This document shows, piece by piece, positions 43,640 through 53,780 of a stretch of 64,000 nucleotides of DNA. The notes below the pieces were generated by a model. The model saw only the letters and a program-made list of their open reading frames with translations. It did not search any database and was not told where the DNA came from. The stretch lies in contig CAJNDT010004668.1 of the NCBI GenBank assembly GCA_905221615.1, positions 1,469,272 to 1,533,271 of the forward strand, given 5' to 3'. Positions within the stretch are counted from its first letter, which is position 1; each line of letters starts with the position of its first letter. Origin of the DNA: Symbiodinium sp. CCMP2592 (lineage: Eukaryota; Sar; Dinophyceae; Suessiales; Symbiodiniaceae). Made by a program: the position numbers and the translations under genes.

Positions 43640-44065
43640 GTCTCCATATGTGTATGTTTGCATGAACGCGAGCCCACATGCCAGGAAGCCCACATGCGGA
43701 TGCATGCATGGACGTATGCATGCATGTACGTGCGCATGTGCGTATGCATGTATGTGTGTATGTGTGCAAGTATGTATGTATGTATGTATGTATGTACGTA
43801 TGCATGTATGTAAGTACGCTTATTCGTTTGGTCGTTTGTATGCATGTATGTGCGAATGCATGTACGTATGTAGTTACGTATGTACGTACGTATGTAGGCA
43901 TGCATGCAAGCTTGTGAGATTCCATGCAACTGCCTTTATGGCTGAATGAGTAACCTGTGCACGTACTTACGGTTGTAGGTATGTGTTTATATATGCATGT
44001 CTGCAAATAGGAATGTATGTCAAGCGTACGCATGCATGTTTGTATGTGCATGTCTACCTGTCGGT
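43640..44065. repeat. (TATG)n/(CATG)n degenerate microsatellite
   Basis: TATGTATG/GCATG tract of more than 400 bp, purest at about 43770-43810. Its Cys/Met/Tyr-rich plus-strand and Thr/His-rich minus-strand frames are artefacts. Confidence 0.9.
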
Positions 44066-44192
44066 GGACATGTCTGCCTGTTGCGCAATATCTTTCTTCC
44101 CATCTACATCCACATTAGCCTTTCAAGCTGCATTCGATGCTCGTTTGGCTTGATGGACTCATGTTCTTGGTCATTCCTCCACCAACTTACAT

Positions 44193-44298
44193 GGGGGTTT
44201 CCGAAAAACAGGGGACCCTAACTAATATGGTACCCTGAATACTAGGATCCTTATTACAAGGACCCCAAGATAAGGTACCCCCATTTTCGGAAACTCCC
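44193..44298. mobile_element. family B foldback element with 4-bp duplication ACAT
   Basis: GGGGGTTTCCGAAAAACAGGGG ... CCCCCATTTTCGGAAACTCCC. ACAT direct flanks at 44189-44192 and 44299-44302. Confidence 0.8.
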
Positions 44299-44466
44299 AC
44301 ATGTATGCGGGCGAGGGCTTCAGGCTTCAGAATTACGGCTGCTACGCCCACGATCATCTGACATTTATGTTGCTTGTGACTATATTCTTAGTAAAACTGT
44401 TGTTTGCATCATAATTACGCTGTACATCCTTCATGATGGCGTTCTACTGTTCGTCCTGATAGCCAC

Positions 44467-44580
44467 AGCAACAACAAGAAGAGCAGCAACAACGACACCT
44501 ACTACTACTACGACGACGACTACTACTACTACGGCTACGAGTACTACTATTTACTACTGTTTGCTACTATTACTACTACT
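44467..44580. repeat. (AAC)n/(TAC)n/(GAC)n microsatellite
   Basis: Short mixed trinucleotide tract. Confidence 0.85.
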
Positions 44581-45860
44581 CAACCTACCGCGTTGCAGGC
44601 AAGGCGCTCGAAGGGAGTATATCCGGAGAAGCTACTGGAGCGGCGGAGGGTCCTGGAGATCATGATCGGCTCGAGAGTCGCTATGAAAGTCTTAGAAGAA
44701 CCAGAGATGCTAGGGTTTAGGGGGTTTCTTTTTTGAAAGTTAGGTTGACGGCCTTCTTTGTTCGCCTGCCCAAGTCGGTTCCTAACTAGTCGTCTGGTGC
44801 TGCTGGTTTAGAGAGTTCAGGGTTTAGGAAAGTTTAGGGTTTAGGGTTTAATGGTCCTGCACTGTGCGATCAGAAAAGGCCTTCCAGGGGCGGGCCATGC
44901 ACAGTGTGGACTGACTAAGGTTTGGGGCTTAGGGTTTAGGGGGGTGCTAGGCTTTTAGAGATTTCAGGGCTTAGGGGATCTTAGGTTTATTGTGGGCTTG
45001 CCTGCTCAAGGCATTTGATGCTATAAAGACCTCCCTAAGCCCTAAACCCTGAAGCTTATAAGCCTCAAAGCCCTTGTCCCTGAACCCTAGCCCTAATCCC
45101 AGGTCTGGCTGCTTTTGTAGTGTCCCCCCCTTGCCTCTGGGATTGAGGCGACTTGTCATCGAGGGTGAAGAACACCCTTGGCAAAGGTGGTAGACCTCCG
45201 CTGTCTGAATCTTCTGAGAAAACCAACACTCTAAAGTCTGAGCCCCTGTGTGGTCGTAAACCCACCTAGAATCCTATATAATCCTTAGGCTCGCCATAGA
45301 AACTTTAAGCACCACATAAGAACTCAGGTCATTACGTACGCGCTGCCAAGTTCCCGCAGCATTCAGGTGCAGACCAGCGCCGAATTCTAAACCAACGACC
45401 TAAACCTTTAGAGGGGGGTTCTGTGCTGATTCTTTCTGGGTTCTATGGGGAGGTTCTTGAAGGGTTCGATGGGGTTCTATCGAGGGTTCCATACAGACTC
45501 TCAACACCAACCCACCCCCCTCCAAAAAAATAAGTCCCCCCCCCGCCAACCCACACAGTTGACCAAGGCAGACAAGGCACGAGGTTGCGTGAAAGCCATG
45601 GTTCAGACGAGTTCCCCGAGTGGTCTTGAGTTGCTGACGGCGACGGACGGCGGGGTGTAGTGGAGTTCGGTAAGGGCACCTTTCTAAGTTCTTTATGTGC
45701 TCGGTAAGGTTCTCTGAAACGGATCTATGGGCCTTATAGAGGTTGTGGGTTTTTGCTTAGGGCTTGGGGGCCATGCAAGCTGCGTCTTCAAATCGGCCAG
45801 ACTCAGGTTTACTTGAAGGACAGCTACATTTGAGACAACCCCGGTTAAAGACCGAACAAC
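44580..45860. other. mixed sequence, no recognised gene
   Basis: Telomere-like words at 44710-44725, 44815-44850, 44920-45000 and 45035-45110; C-runs at 45518-45545; GGTTCTATGGGG-type degenerate repeat at 45415-45490. No frame with a domain. Confidence 0.35.
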
Positions 45861-45873
45861 TCCAACATGATTT

Positions 45874-45975
45874 GGGAGTTTCCGAAAATTAGGGGTACCT
45901 TATTTAGGGGTCTTTATAATAAGGATCCTACTATTTAAGGTACTATATTAGGGTCCCCTATTTTCGGAAACTCCC
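45874..45975. mobile_element. family B foldback element with 4-bp duplication ATTT
   Basis: GGGAGTTTCCGAAAATTAGGGG ... CCCCTATTTTCGGAAACTCCC. ATTT direct flanks at 45870-45873 and 45976-45979. Core CTTTATAATAAGGATCC. Confidence 0.85.
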
Positions 45976-46453
45976 ATTTGTACCCTGCTACCAAGCCTCC
46001 GATCCTTTGGGGTATGGCCGCAGGAAGACTTCGGGATCTTCGGGTTTGGCGATCGTCTCCAGAGTGTTGCGGTTTCCGGCTTGGCGTTGATTAGGGTTGA
46101 TGGTTTCGGGCTTGGGGTTTAGGGTTCAGGGCGTTCGGACTTAGGGCAACAATCCCTGCGCGCCGTGAAATTTCGGGAGGGAGGGATCTGCTGTCCACCC
46201 TTGAATCACGATGTTGCAAGCGTGTGTAAAAACGGGTTTCGGGCTGTTCGTGCCATAACGTAAAAAGAATTACCGCGCATACTAAAGGAATGCAACTGAG
46301 GAATGCAACTGGTAGTAATGCCAGTCTTACACCTCCCGGTTCAGCTATCGGGATACCATAGGAGAGACTGTAATGTTAGTCACAACTCCAGCAAGCCCTC
46401 GGGGCTTGGGATTTACGTTTTGGGGATTTAGGGCTTAGGCGTTGCGGTTTCCC

Positions 46454-46539
46454 TTCACCCTGACTAACCTACCTTTTTCGGGTTCCTTATTGTGATTTCT
46501 TTATACAAGTCCTGAATGTAGGTTCTTCGGGGTTAAGGT
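46454..46539. mobile_element. family J foldback element
   Basis: CTTCACCCTGACTAACCTACC pairs with GTAGGTTCTTCGGGGTTAAGG around a GGTTCCTTATTGTGATTTCTTTATA core like that of 9652. Confidence 0.55.
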
Positions 46540-46657
46540 AGGATTTAGGGGTTCATTGGCTCAGAGGCTTGCGGCGGTTCCACCTGAGGGCGGCTAAAGC
46601 CCCTCAGATGATGAGACGTGCGGCCCAAGGCTTGAGGAAGTGAAGTCGAAGGCATGG

Positions 46658-46790
46658 AACCCTAAACCCTCAGCCCTAAGCCCTAAACCCTAAACCCTAA
46701 GCCCTAAACCCTAAACCCTAAGCCCTAAACCCTAAACCCTAAACCCTAAACCCTAAGCCCTAAACCCTAAACCCTAAACCCTAAACCGGG
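46658..46790. repeat. CCCTAAA/CCCTAAG array
   Basis: About 18 C-rich heptamers in which every second to fourth unit is CCCTAAG, a phased variant. Confidence 0.95.
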
Positions 46791-46799
46791 GTGGCAAAG

Positions 46800-47560
46800 G
46801 ACTTGGGGCAGGCACAACACCAACCGATTTGCTTAGAATTCTCTACGTATCTCTCGGCATTCGCCTGAAGCCGCATGCCCGCCAGCGGGGTTCAATCTCC
46901 ATAACATGAAGGAAAACTGGCAATCAAGAATAGAATTTCAAGAGAAGGTATATGGATTGATGGTCATCGGTTATGTAACAGAAACATGCTGCCCTTTGTC
47001 GCACCCAGGAGAGTCATGTACACGTGTCTCACTTGCTTCATGAATGGACTCATCCAAGAGCAGAACTCATCAATGCCTCTTGCTTTGAACCATCCCGGAA
47101 ATCTGCTTCCAACGGCCAAGCCCGTCTAAATCCCGTCCGGAAGCTGGAGGAGAAAACCTCTAACCCTGAGCCGTCAAGTCTGGGTCGGGGTTGCCGAACC
47201 GTTGTAGGCGAGGACCGTGCTGATTTGGTCAGCGGCCACCGCAACGCCTCCGGCGCACAGGGCACAAGGGGACTTAGAGTTGAGGGTTTAGGATTTAGAG
47301 CTTGAAATTTGACATAAGTTCGGGAGCAGCTCCTTGTTGCGATGTCGCCTTCTTCCGTCCGGTTTCGGAATGGAGAAAAGTAGTCCTTGAGAGGTTGGGG
47401 ACTTGAGCACTTCGAAAAGACTGCAGATTCTCGTGCTTGTTAGATGAAGTAAGAAAGGATGTGCGGAGGTCTTATAGCAAGACATGCCCGTGATCCCCGG
47501 AGTCCCAAATATGCAAGATTTCTGATGGGTGCCACCACCTCAACCGTCAGAGTCTAGAAC
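46800..47560. other. repeat-poor stretch, no recognised gene
   Basis: A plus-strand frame at 47024-47305 (93 codons) ends in telomere-like translation. A 71-codon minus-strand frame overlaps it. No domain recognised. Confidence 0.3.
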
Positions 47561-47566
47561 AGCCCC

Positions 47567-47686
47567 CTACTTGGAGGATCATGGGACTTAGTGAGTAGGG
47601 TTATGAGTACCCTAATTGGGCTAAAAGTATAGTTACCCCAATTACAACCATAGTTATTAAGTTACATGATCCTTTAAGTATGGGAT
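47567..47686. mobile_element. family G foldback element
   Basis: CCCTACTTGGAGGATCATGGGACTTAGT pairs with AGTTATTAAGTTACATGATCC. The core GCTAAAAGTATAGTTACCCC matches 21868. Confidence 0.7.
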
Positions 47687-47733
47687 GCAACCAGGCAACG
47701 ATCGGCTCTACAGCCCGTTTAGTGCACAGTGAA

Positions 47734-47838
47734 CCCCAGAAAGTTGGAACATGGGTATAGGAGGATTGGTGCTAGGACCCCCTATACTCTACCTTCAGGG
47801 CCATGAGGATATTGATGTTCCAACTTTCTGGCTTCTAC
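47734..47838. mobile_element. family D foldback element
   Basis: CCCCAGAAAGTTGGAACATGGG / GATGTTCCAACTTTCTGGCTTC ends; core GGAGGATTGGTGCTAGGACC. Few differences from 28533, so relatively recent. Confidence 0.8.
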
Positions 47839-47839
47839 G

Positions 47840-48680
47840 ATAGCGTTTATAGAGTTTTCGCCAAATGTGGGACGGCTTGATAGGTCCGTGATAAGATTGT
47901 CAGTTAACGGATGACCTTACTACCGCTACAACTATACGCCTATGACTACGTCCACGACTGCTACTGCTACTTGCAGTATATATAACATTTTAGTCTGCAT
48001 TACTCCCCCCAGCTCGTTTTTTGAATTAAACTTTCATCAACTTTCAATTGCCATGATGCCCCCCCCCCCTCCCCTGTAAGACGACTCATGTCGAAAGGCC
48101 AAGGGCTTATGGGGCAGGGAGGATCAACAACTTAGGAGCCGAGCCTAAGCAAAAGGCCGTCAGGGCCGTGGAAATGGCGATGCGCCATAGGCGTGTCATC
48201 TCCTCAGTCGACCCGAAACCCTGAAGGATTTAGGGTCTAGGGTTTAGGCTTAAACTCCAGTCCGTTTAGCTGTGCTTGCCGAGAGCTTGCCGAGATTTTC
48301 GGGCTCACGCGTCTTTGAAGGGGCAATTTGGAGCTGCTTGAAGCTGCTGTTTTGGGTGCCCGAGTGACTGCCATAGACTTCACTCTATGCTTTATGCTTG
48401 TGTACATATGTACAAGCTTTTGAACCAAACAAATCCCACTATGAAACCCAAAACCCTCAACTCCCCTCCTGGTGGAAGATTGGCTTCGTTAGGTAAGGGC
48501 GGGGTGGAGGCTAAAAAGGTAGGCAAGTACGAAACATTCAGGCCTCTATACGCTACACCCTCAGAGTTTGGCCCTGAACCCAAAAACCTGCAAGTGTGAA
48601 GGTTCTAAAACACCAATCCTTCAGTGCCCTGTTGTAGTTAGGTTGAAGAGCCAGGTACTCCTACGAACCCTTAAAAGAAG
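47840..48680. other. unique-looking stretch, no recognised gene
   Basis: A short CTAC-rich segment at 47918-47970, a C-run at 48059-48073 and a few telomere-like words near 48235. Frames are at most 70 codons. Confidence 0.3.
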
Positions 48681-48685
48681 GCGCC

Positions 48686-48963
48686 CTACTCGGAGGTTCA
48701 TGGGTAGTTACTTATAAGTACCCACATCAGGGGGCTTATAACCCCACTTATAACTACATCCTAAACGAATCCTAAACCCTAAACCCTACCCTAAACCCTA
48801 TAACTCCAGTTATAACTAAACCCTAAACCCTAAAACCTAAACCATAAACCCCAAACCCTAAATACCAAACCCTAAACCCTAAACCCTATAACCCCTGTAA
48901 AACCCTTAAGGCAACCCTAAACCCTATAACCCCACTTATAACTACCCCTGAACCTCCAAGTAG
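48686..48963. mobile_element. family G foldback element with telomere-like filling
   Basis: CTACTCGGAGGTTCATGGGTAGTTA (left) pairs with TAACTACCCCTGAACCTCCAAGTAG (right). The interior has grown to about 280 bp and is mostly CCCTAAA units mixed with CTTATAACTA modules from the element itself. Confidence 0.8.
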
Positions 48964-49054
48964 AGACCGAAAGGCCCTGGGCCTTGCTCTGCTGGGCCCA
49001 GGACCAGGCCGTGGGGCTGCAGGAAAAGGTTAAAAGCTGCGGCCCTGGCCCAAA

Positions 49055-49175
49055 AGTTCGGTGTAGGGTTTAGGGTTTGGGGTTTGGGATTTAGGGTTTG
49101 GGGTTTAGGGACTTAGGGTTTGGGGTTTTGAGTTTCGGGTTTAGGGTTTCGGGTTTAGGGATCAGGGTTTAGGGT
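49055..49175. repeat. TTTAGGG/TTTGGGG array
   Basis: G-rich array, 90 bp right of the C-rich filling of the preceding element. Confidence 0.85.
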
Positions 49176-49184
49176 GTCCATTTA

Positions 49185-49345
49185 AGGATTCTCAAAGGGT
49201 TCCTCTATGGGTTCTTTTTAGGATTCGACAAGGATTCTTCAAAGGATTCTACAAGGGTTCCTTATGGGATCCATAAGGGTCTCTTTATGGACTCCTAGAA
49301 GGGCTGTCTTAAGGGCTCTTTGGAGGGATCCTTGAAGCCTATAAG
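49185..49345. repeat. degenerate repeat of AAGGGTTCCTYTATGGG type
   Basis: About nine words such as GGATTCTACAAGGGTTCC and GGATCCATAAGGGT. Confidence 0.6.
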
Positions 49346-49738
49346 AGGGGCTCTAGGGCTCGAAACAAAGATTTCCCATCGAGATTTGAAGTTTAGTTAC
49401 GGGCTTAGGGTTTTTTCGGATCGGTGGTTCGGCTTTGGCCTCTAAACCCCAAAACCCTAAACCCTAAACCGCGGGGTTCAGGGTTGAGGATTCAGATTTG
49501 ACGATTGAGGACTGGGGGTATAGGGTTCTGGTTTGGGATCTACGGTTTGGTGTGTAGGATGTAAGTCCGAGACACTCCCGACCTGTTCGAGGTGTAGCCA
49601 ATGGCCCCGAATCATCAGAAGATCCCTCTAAGGCTTGTTTTCAGGGTTGCTTTAAGGATGATTGTAAGGAATTCTAAAAAGTTAAGGAAGGGGTCTGAAC
49701 AATTTCAACAGGGTGTCGGTGCACACATGCTGTGACTA

Positions 49739-49848
49739 CCCAGAGCCTCCAAAACCCCTGAATTGAGGAATATACCTTAAAGCATAGTAGGATCCATAAT
49801 ATGGCTTAAGGTATATTCCTTGATTACGGTGCTTTGGAGGCTCTGGGG
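49739..49848. mobile_element. family K foldback element
   Basis: CCAGAGCCTCCAAAACCCCTGAATTGAGGAATATACCTTAAA pairs with TTAAGGTATATTCCTTGATTACGGTGCTTTGGAGGCTCTGG. Very strong hairpin. Confidence 0.8.
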
Positions 49849-49952
49849 AATGGAGGGCCTACCGTGAAGCTCTGCTGCGCTATGTGAACAGCCTCGGCCC
49901 AGGGTCCCCAAACCCGTAGACCGTAAAACCGGCTAGATGTCTAGAGCCCTAA

Positions 49953-49989
49953 CCCCCCCCCCCCCCCCCCCAAAAAAAAAAAAAAAAAA
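49953..49989. repeat. C19A18 homopolymer junction
   Basis: Nineteen C directly followed by eighteen A. The lengths may be affected by sequencing. Confidence 0.9.
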
Positions 49990-49999
49990 GGAACCGACA

Positions 50000-50940
50000 T
50001 CTCTAAAGCTCAGGTACTGAGGGACCTCCGGTGGCCCATGAACTTGTCGACCCAAGAACCGGGGTTTCTGGCGCTAGAGTTGCGAGGCTTCCTGGCTCAC
50101 GGGCCCTAGGGCTTTTTGGTTTTAGGGTTCAGGGTTTAGGGTTTCCCAAGGACCGTCCACGCCAGTCTACATTATGCGACCAAGCCTTCTGGCTCGCATT
50201 GTCCCACCAACCAGAAGCTCACTTACCATCCCTTGACGTCGCAGGCCTTGCGGACATCAGCATGAGGCTGTAGGACCCGCAGATCCTGCTGCCAGAGCAC
50301 ATCCCTACAACAAGGCAGCCCATCAAAAGAAACAAGAAGACACACCGTGATTTCAGTGGCTATGCAAACACCGCATAGCATACTTCAAGGCAAAGTGCTG
50401 AAACTGAAAGCCTGCTTGCAGGAAAACGATTACAAGTAGACAGCTCATGCAGTGACGATGTCAGTCATCAATCTGCGGGTTCTGTCGTCGAAGGTGCTCT
50501 GTCCGTCATCACCATCACGACCAATGTTCCTCGTCTTCACTCTCGTCGTCATCATCTTCTTCTCCCCGATCGGTACATCAGTTCCCCATTTTCGCGGAAG
50601 GCGATCATCGGCAGTTCATGGATACCGATAGATTTCGTAGAATTAGGATGGTCAAATCACAGGAAAGGTTCCCAGCATGCATGCCATCAGATCATTTTAC
50701 CTCGTTCAACCTACATTGGTGGTATAGGGTTTTGGCCTAAGAGCATGCCTAAAGTACGCCGAACCTCCAACTCGTGGATCCTTGGAACATTTAGGGGGTT
50801 TGGCCTACTTCGCACGCCACGAACTGGATGCCGCCGATAGGTTTTGGTGCCAGCAGGCCAATAAGTTCCGTAATCCAAAACGTCGCGTCTCTGCAATCCG
50901 ATCATAGCGGCCTTCCTGCTCATTCAGGTTTTAGGCTTGA
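50000..50940. other. repeat-poor stretch, no recognised gene
   Basis: A telomere-like word group at 50120-50145 and a CATCACC/TCGTC-rich segment at 50500-50570. No recognisable domain in frames at 50031-50273 plus or 50711-50923 minus. Confidence 0.3.
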
Positions 50941-50944
50941 GAGT

Positions 50945-51080
50945 TTAGGATCCATAAGGGTTTCTTTAAGGGACCTTTTAAGGGATCTATAAGGGTTCCT
51001 TTACGGGACCTTTTATATAAGGGATCTATAAGGGTTCCTTTAAGCGACCCTTTCAGGGATGTAAAGGGGGTCCCACATCC
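50945..51080. repeat. AAGGGATCTATAAGGGTTCCTTT direct repeat
   Basis: Three diverged copies of a unit of about 36-48 bp, with GGGACCTTTTA between. Confidence 0.75.
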
Positions 51081-51189
51081 GGACTTCTGACCTACAAGAC
51101 TCAGACAAGGTCAAGATGCTCGGCTCAGAAACCACTTCGTCCCTCGCACGAGACCCTCAACTTTTACGTTAAGTTGGGCTGGGGATGAA

Positions 51190-51280
51190 AGATTCGGGAT
51201 TTGGGTTTGGGGTTTAGGGATTAAGGTTTAGGGTTTAGGGTTTAGGGATTTAGGTTTAGGGTTTAGGGGTTGAGGGTTTA
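51190..51280. repeat. TTTAGGG-like array
   Basis: G-rich words with TTTAGGGAT variants. Confidence 0.8.
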
Positions 51281-52005
51281 GTGATATTGAGGTCCTGGGG
51301 TCTAAGGGGTGGACTTTGCGAACAAAGGGCTTCGGGTGTAGGGTTCGAGAAAGGGCTTCTGACAGTGCAGAATCTGAGCGCAGGGCGCGCACATCATCGT
51401 CACTCGCAGTACTGCCTGCTTACCACGTTCGATGGCTTCTTCGCATGTTGTCTTCTCTCCACTGAACCCTAAACCCTAAACCCCAAACCGGATTGCCGGA
51501 GCTACGACTTTCGAGGTCTTCGTGTTTAGGCCGCGAACTCCTCAATCCTCGAAGCACTAGAGACCCTAAGACCTGGCCACCCTAAACCCTAAACAATAGC
51601 CAGTGAAACCTGCCTGTCCAAAGATGCCAGACTTCGGGTGCAGGGAGACTTCTCCAAGGGCTCGCCGAGAAAAACTCAATCCCAAGCCCCTCTACCTGAA
51701 ACGCCACAGCCGCAAGCGTCAAAACCCTGAATAGTGCCTAGAAGCGCTCAACCCTGCAATACGAGGGTTCGATGCTTCAACACCGGCGCAACCTAGCCCA
51801 CAGGTCCTAACGAAACCAGCCGATGCCCGGTAAATGGAATCAATGAAGACTAAACCTTGCAGCCCAAACCCTGTATTCTCCCTAAGCCCTGTATAAACCC
51901 CAAACCCAATTTCGTTAATGACGATCCTCCGAAGACTTGGAACTGCACATGCCGTATGTCATTCGCAGGTATTACGTAACTGCCTTTCTACAGCTATACC
52001 TACAT

Positions 52006-52076
52006 GGGAGTTTCCGCAAGTTACGGTCCTTTGTTTCGGGGTACTACATTAGAGTCCCCCATTTTCGGAAACTCCC
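52006..52076. mobile_element. short family B foldback element
   Basis: GGGAGTTTCCGCAAGTTACGG ... CCCCCATTTTCGGAAACTCCC, 71 bp; the middle is deleted. The flanks do not show a duplication. Confidence 0.7.
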
Positions 52077-52479
52077 TTGTGTCTATAGCCCTCTTAACTT
52101 GAGACATATTTTGCAAGCGCAGAGACCACGTCAGTCTTATGACAATATCTCCAGAAAACTAAAGCAGACAAAACGACCTGAACCGCTAAAGCCTAAACCC
52201 TAAACCTAGGCCCTAAGCCTAAACCCAGGGCACGAGCAAGTTGTCATCGGCGCGGAAGTTCTCAGAGAAGTCGCTCTTTGTCGACGACCCTTCGGCCAAG
52301 GGTACGGCTCTAGGTTGGCACCTCAAAGCCTCTAAAACATATTCGTGAACAAGATCGTCTTAAGCCCAATAAGGGAACATGTAAAATGTCGCAAGGGCCT
52401 ACCTAGGGTTTCGGTTTTGAGTGTCTTTAGGGCTTAGGATTAACCCAATTCCTGTTGCCGTAGAAAGGAGGTGACAGGA

Positions 52480-52580
52480 TTTTGCAAGAATCTTCAGGTA
52501 GAACATAGTACCCTGAATAGTAGGATCCTGATTGTAAGGACCCCCCAAAAAGGTACCTCGAATTTTCGGAAACTCCCGTA
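52480..52580. mobile_element. family B element lacking its left end
   Basis: ACATAGTACCCTGAATAGTAGGATCCTGATTGTAAGG ... AATTTTCGGAAACTCCC; the left inverted repeat is replaced. Confidence 0.6.
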
Positions 52581-52619
52581 AGCTTCTCCCGGCTTGTTGG
52601 CGAGTTCAAGGGACATGGT

Positions 52620-52728
52620 AAAGAGGCTATATTAGGGTCCCTTTTGGGGTACCCTAAATAATAGGTGCCGTGCTGCCGTACTGTATTGACCCAAAAAGGG
52701 ACCATAATTTTGACAACCACCCACATAG
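52620..52728. mobile_element. family I element
   Basis: TTAGGGTCCCTTTTGGGG, CCGTGCTGCCGTACTGTATT, then AAAAAGGGACCATAATTTTGACAACCACCC; reverse-orientation core. Confidence 0.55.
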
Positions 52729-52729
52729 G

Positions 52730-53320
52730 GATATACGAGTACCGAGTACCTTTAGTTGGGGTTGTCCCACCTATAACAACCTTGACACACATGCTGGTTA
52801 CCGCTAGTTACAAAGCGTGCTCACCCACCAAGTAAACTCTGAGCACCGAAACCATCGCTTGAGACAGAGTGTCGATTTGACGGTGGAGGCTTTTGATTCT
52901 GCGGCTGAGGTTGGGGGAATGGTTGTCTACCGTTTGTGTTCCAGGCTTCCTGCTTTCCAAACCGGCTTCCTTATCTGTGGCTGCTCTGATGCAATGGCTG
53001 CTCACTGTCACTTGAGGGTGTAAGGCTTTGGATCTAGGGCTAGGGCTTAGGGTCAAAGTTTTGGTGGTCTTGAGGTTCTATTGCATCACTTTACTCCTTG
53101 AACGGTTGAGTTCGGGGCTTTGCCATGCCCTGGCAGTAGTGGCATGGAAATTCCAAAAAGAAGAAGCAGCCAAACGAATGTCTCCGCCACTTGCTAGTCT
53201 TTTGTGCCATCGAACTTTCCAAATATCAGCACTCAAGCCGGCTTGTTGTTTCGACAGGGTGCATGCTTCCAGCTATCTGAATACATCGAACACTTTGGGA
53301 CGACCGTGACACAGCCCTCT
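52730..53320. other. repeat-poor stretch 3' of the secreted-peptide gene
   Basis: Only a few telomere-like words (53030-53055). Short frames on both strands, none recognised. Confidence 0.3.
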
Positions 53321-53325
53321 ACTTC

Positions 53326-53703
53326 TCAGTAGTGGCAGGTGTACCCGTTGATGCTCAACCAACTACACTGCCTGCCACAATTGCAGCCCCCGTCGTTGTA
53401 GCACCACGCAGCTCCTCCGCACCAAAGGTGGCAAGATCCGATTGTAAAGCCTTTGCTCTTCCAGTTGAAACGACAGCTTAGGCTTGAGTCGCCCGAGGCC
53501 TCAACGGTGTGGTTCGTTTCAATCTTGTTCCGCTCTGCAACCGAAGTGCCGTCCTCCACTTGCCTGCTGTTCTTCAGCTGTAGTAGAGACAGTCCCTCAG
53601 GGTCGCAGCCCGGGCAGTCATCATTCTCCACAAGCACATTATCCATCACACCGGATGCCTGTGCGACCGCAAGAAAGATCATGGCTGCAAGCATGGACCT
53701 CAT
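53326..53703 (-). CDS. secreted cysteine-rich peptide precursor, defensin-like (CS-alpha-beta-type) cysteine spacing
   Basis: Uninterrupted 125-codon frame, ATG to TGA. A second in-frame ATG lies at codon 4. Residues 1-17 form a signal peptide (MRSMLAAMIFLAVAQAS). Residues 18-76 are an acidic spacer with a CxxC pair (C30, C33) and 'SLLQLK' at 39-44, a motif I associate from memory with dinoflagellate secreted proteins. There is a potential N-glycosylation site at N64 (NHT). The last 49 residues hold eight cysteines at 77, 91, 95, 101, 107, 109, 113 and 123. The CxxxC at 91-95 and CxC at 107-109, with glycines just before, are the arrangement seen in CS-alpha-beta (defensin-like) peptides. The likely fate is secretion, removal of the spacer and a disulfide-bonded C-terminal peptide. 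An antimicrobial or signalling role is inference only. It could instead be an unrelated disulfide-rich dinoflagellate family. It lies in a telomere-repeat-poor island with no recognisable neighbour gene. A spliced-leader-like 22-mer lies 56-77 nt upstream of the ATG. Confidence 0.7.
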   Translation of the reverse strand: MRSMLAAMIFLAVAQASGVMDNVLVENDDCPGCDPEGLSLLQLKNSRQVEDGTSVAERNKIETNHTVEASGDSSLSCRFNWKSKGFTIGSCHLWCGGAAWCYNDGGCNCGRQCSWLSINGYTCHY

Positions 53704-53758
53704 GGCTGCAGGATATGTAGAGTCGCTTGTGGGGCTTCAGCGATCTAGACCGTGACGG

Positions 53759-53780
53759 CTCGAGCCGAGAAGGCCGAGGG
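53759..53780 (-). other. possible relict dinoflagellate spliced leader upstream of the secreted-peptide gene
   Basis: Read on the minus strand, this 22-mer matches the dinoflagellate spliced-leader consensus (recalled, ending TTTTGGCTCAAG) at 14 of 22 positions without gaps. Six of the eight differences are transitions, and the core GGCTC and the final AG match. Its place just 5' of the start codon is where a leader would sit if the gene were a retroposed mRNA. Matches this good are expected several times by chance in 64 kb, so the position is the main argument. Confidence 0.3.

Noticed and set aside
43448-44051. Cys/Met/Tyr-rich and Thr/His-rich frames of 109-143 codons
   Set aside because: Produced by the TATG/CATG microsatellite on each strand; periodic composition and no domain.
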